7,055 nucleotides of DNA from the NCBI GenBank assembly GCA_002425825.1, contig DIMZ01000159.1, positions 19,491 to 26,545 of the forward strand, read 5' to 3'. Every line of letters begins with the position of its first letter. The first letter of the stretch is position 1. Shown piece after piece: positions 6,499 through 7,055 of this stretch. Source of the DNA: Cloacimonetes bacterium UBA5553 (lineage in GTDB: Bacteria > Cloacimonadota > Cloacimonadia > Cloacimonadales > Cloacimonadaceae). The translations under genes and the position numbers were made by a program. The notes beneath the pieces are model-generated. The model saw nothing but the letters and a program-made list of their open reading frames with translations. It did not search any database and was not told the DNA's origin.

Positions 6499-7055
6499 TT
6501 ATACCTTTGTTCGCAGTTTTAGCATCTGATCTAAGCACACCCCTTCGCGGCTGTCACGTCCCAGTTCTATCGTTTGGCTAATGGCATCGAAGATGAAACC
6601 GGTAGCAAACCTGATGGCAGAAACTATATCTTCACCGTTTAGCAGCATGGCAGTTACAAGGGAGGTAAATACATCGCCTGTACCGGGATAGAAAGCAGGA
6701 ATATAACGGCAATCGAAGCATTGCAAACTCTCTGAATCAGAATCGTAGTAACATGTTTTGGTGCCATCGGTTTCCGGTACACTGGTTATGATCACCTGCT
6801 TCGTTCCGTTGGAGCAGATTTGCTGACACATGGTGAATATCTCTGTCTTGTCTGGATGGTTATGATAGGGCGAATCGGTAAGCAGGCAAGCTTCTGTGTA
6901 GTTTGGCGTTATCAAATTGGCAAGTGATATCGCTTGTTTCATCGCTGCCACCATGCTGGTATCATAACAGCTATACAGATCGCCATCATCCGCTAACACG
7001 GGGTCGATAACGATCAGGCAATCGGGAGCTGCCAGGATGGACACTGCTTCTGCCA
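6499..7055 (-). CDS. Pyridoxal/pyridoxamine kinase, ribokinase-like fold (5' partial)
   Basis: Predicted cytoplasmic kinase that phosphorylates the 5'-hydroxyl of B6 vitamers with ATP (pyridoxal phosphate salvage). The frame is open to the window edge (codons from 7053). The GTG at 7044 is internal, and about 100 N-terminal residues of a usual 280-290 are missing. The visible 184 residues contain VIDPVLADDGDLY (about 15-27), matching the DPVMxDNGxLY motif of the family, then LITPNYTEACLL (47-58), and the anion-hole/catalytic PGTGDVFTS (123-131), where the Asp of GTGD is the expected base. A C-terminal DSREG segment resembles the pRxG stretch of pyridoxamine kinases. Related HMP/HMP-P kinases (ThiD) share GTGD, but DPV-x-DDG-x-LY and TPN-x-TEA favour the B6 group. 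The gene ends beside the structured intergenic region, and its promoter lies outside the window. Confidence 0.82.
   Translation of the reverse strand, partial: AEAVSILAAPDCLIVIDPVLADDGDLYSCYDTSMVAAMKQAISLANLITPNYTEACLLTDSPYHNHPDKTEIFTMCQQICSNGTKQVIITSVPETDGTKTCYYDSDSESLQCFDCRYIPAFYPGTGDVFTSLVTAMLLNGEDIVSAIRFATGFIFDAISQTIELGRDSREGVCLDQMLKLRTKV

Noticed and set aside
7042..7044. GTG at 7044 as the kinase start
   Set aside because: The frame continues to the window edge, and the family needs about 100 more N-terminal residues.

Overview
The window reads like a piece of a moderately GC-rich genome from an uncultured Gram-negative bacterium, most likely Candidatus Cloacimonadota or a related Fibrobacteres-Chlorobi-Bacteroidetes-type lineage. 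This is an inference. It rests mainly on the 948-residue secreted protein, which has degenerate ~50-residue W-containing repeats and ends in a PNPFNPST... plus FlgD-Ig-like C-terminal domain (GKHSIIWNGKDSTGRDVASG). Proteins built this way are common in that group. No rRNA, tRNA or marker protein in the window fixes the taxon.

Layout. (1) Positions 1-1495, + strand: the 3' part of an ABC uptake operon, with a NMT1/THI5-SsuA-like substrate-binding lipoprotein (5' end cut by the window) overlapping a short inner-membrane permease. No ATPase gene is visible. (2) 1522-2922, - strand, convergent: a B12-binding-fold radical SAM enzyme. Its start is 84 nt inside the longest open frame, and its leader holds a 10-bp perfect inverted repeat abutting the Shine-Dalgarno. 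(3) 3064-5910, - strand: the large exported repeat protein with a signal peptide and C-terminal sorting-type domain. (4) 5911-6498: 588 bp without a convincing gene but full of structure. A 137-bp imperfect palindrome (6176-6312) encloses a perfect 11-bp stem and a possible H-type pseudoknot. It lies near the centre of a segment bounded by the inverted pair TCCCCCCG-N5/6-AATCAG (5975-5994 and 6462-6480). A short 10-bp tandem repeat, a second stem-loop and a 9-C run are also present. (5) 6499-7055, - strand: the C-terminal two thirds of a ribokinase-fold pyridoxal/pyridoxamine kinase, cut by the window edge.

How the genes relate. Only the binding protein and permease form an obvious functional unit (import of a small organic solute, substrate unknown). 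The radical SAM gene lies downstream of the exported protein on the same strand, 141 bp away, so co-transcription is possible but not shown. The kinase belongs to a separate unit starting outside the window. The part least explained by ordinary annotation is the structured intergenic element at 5975-6480.
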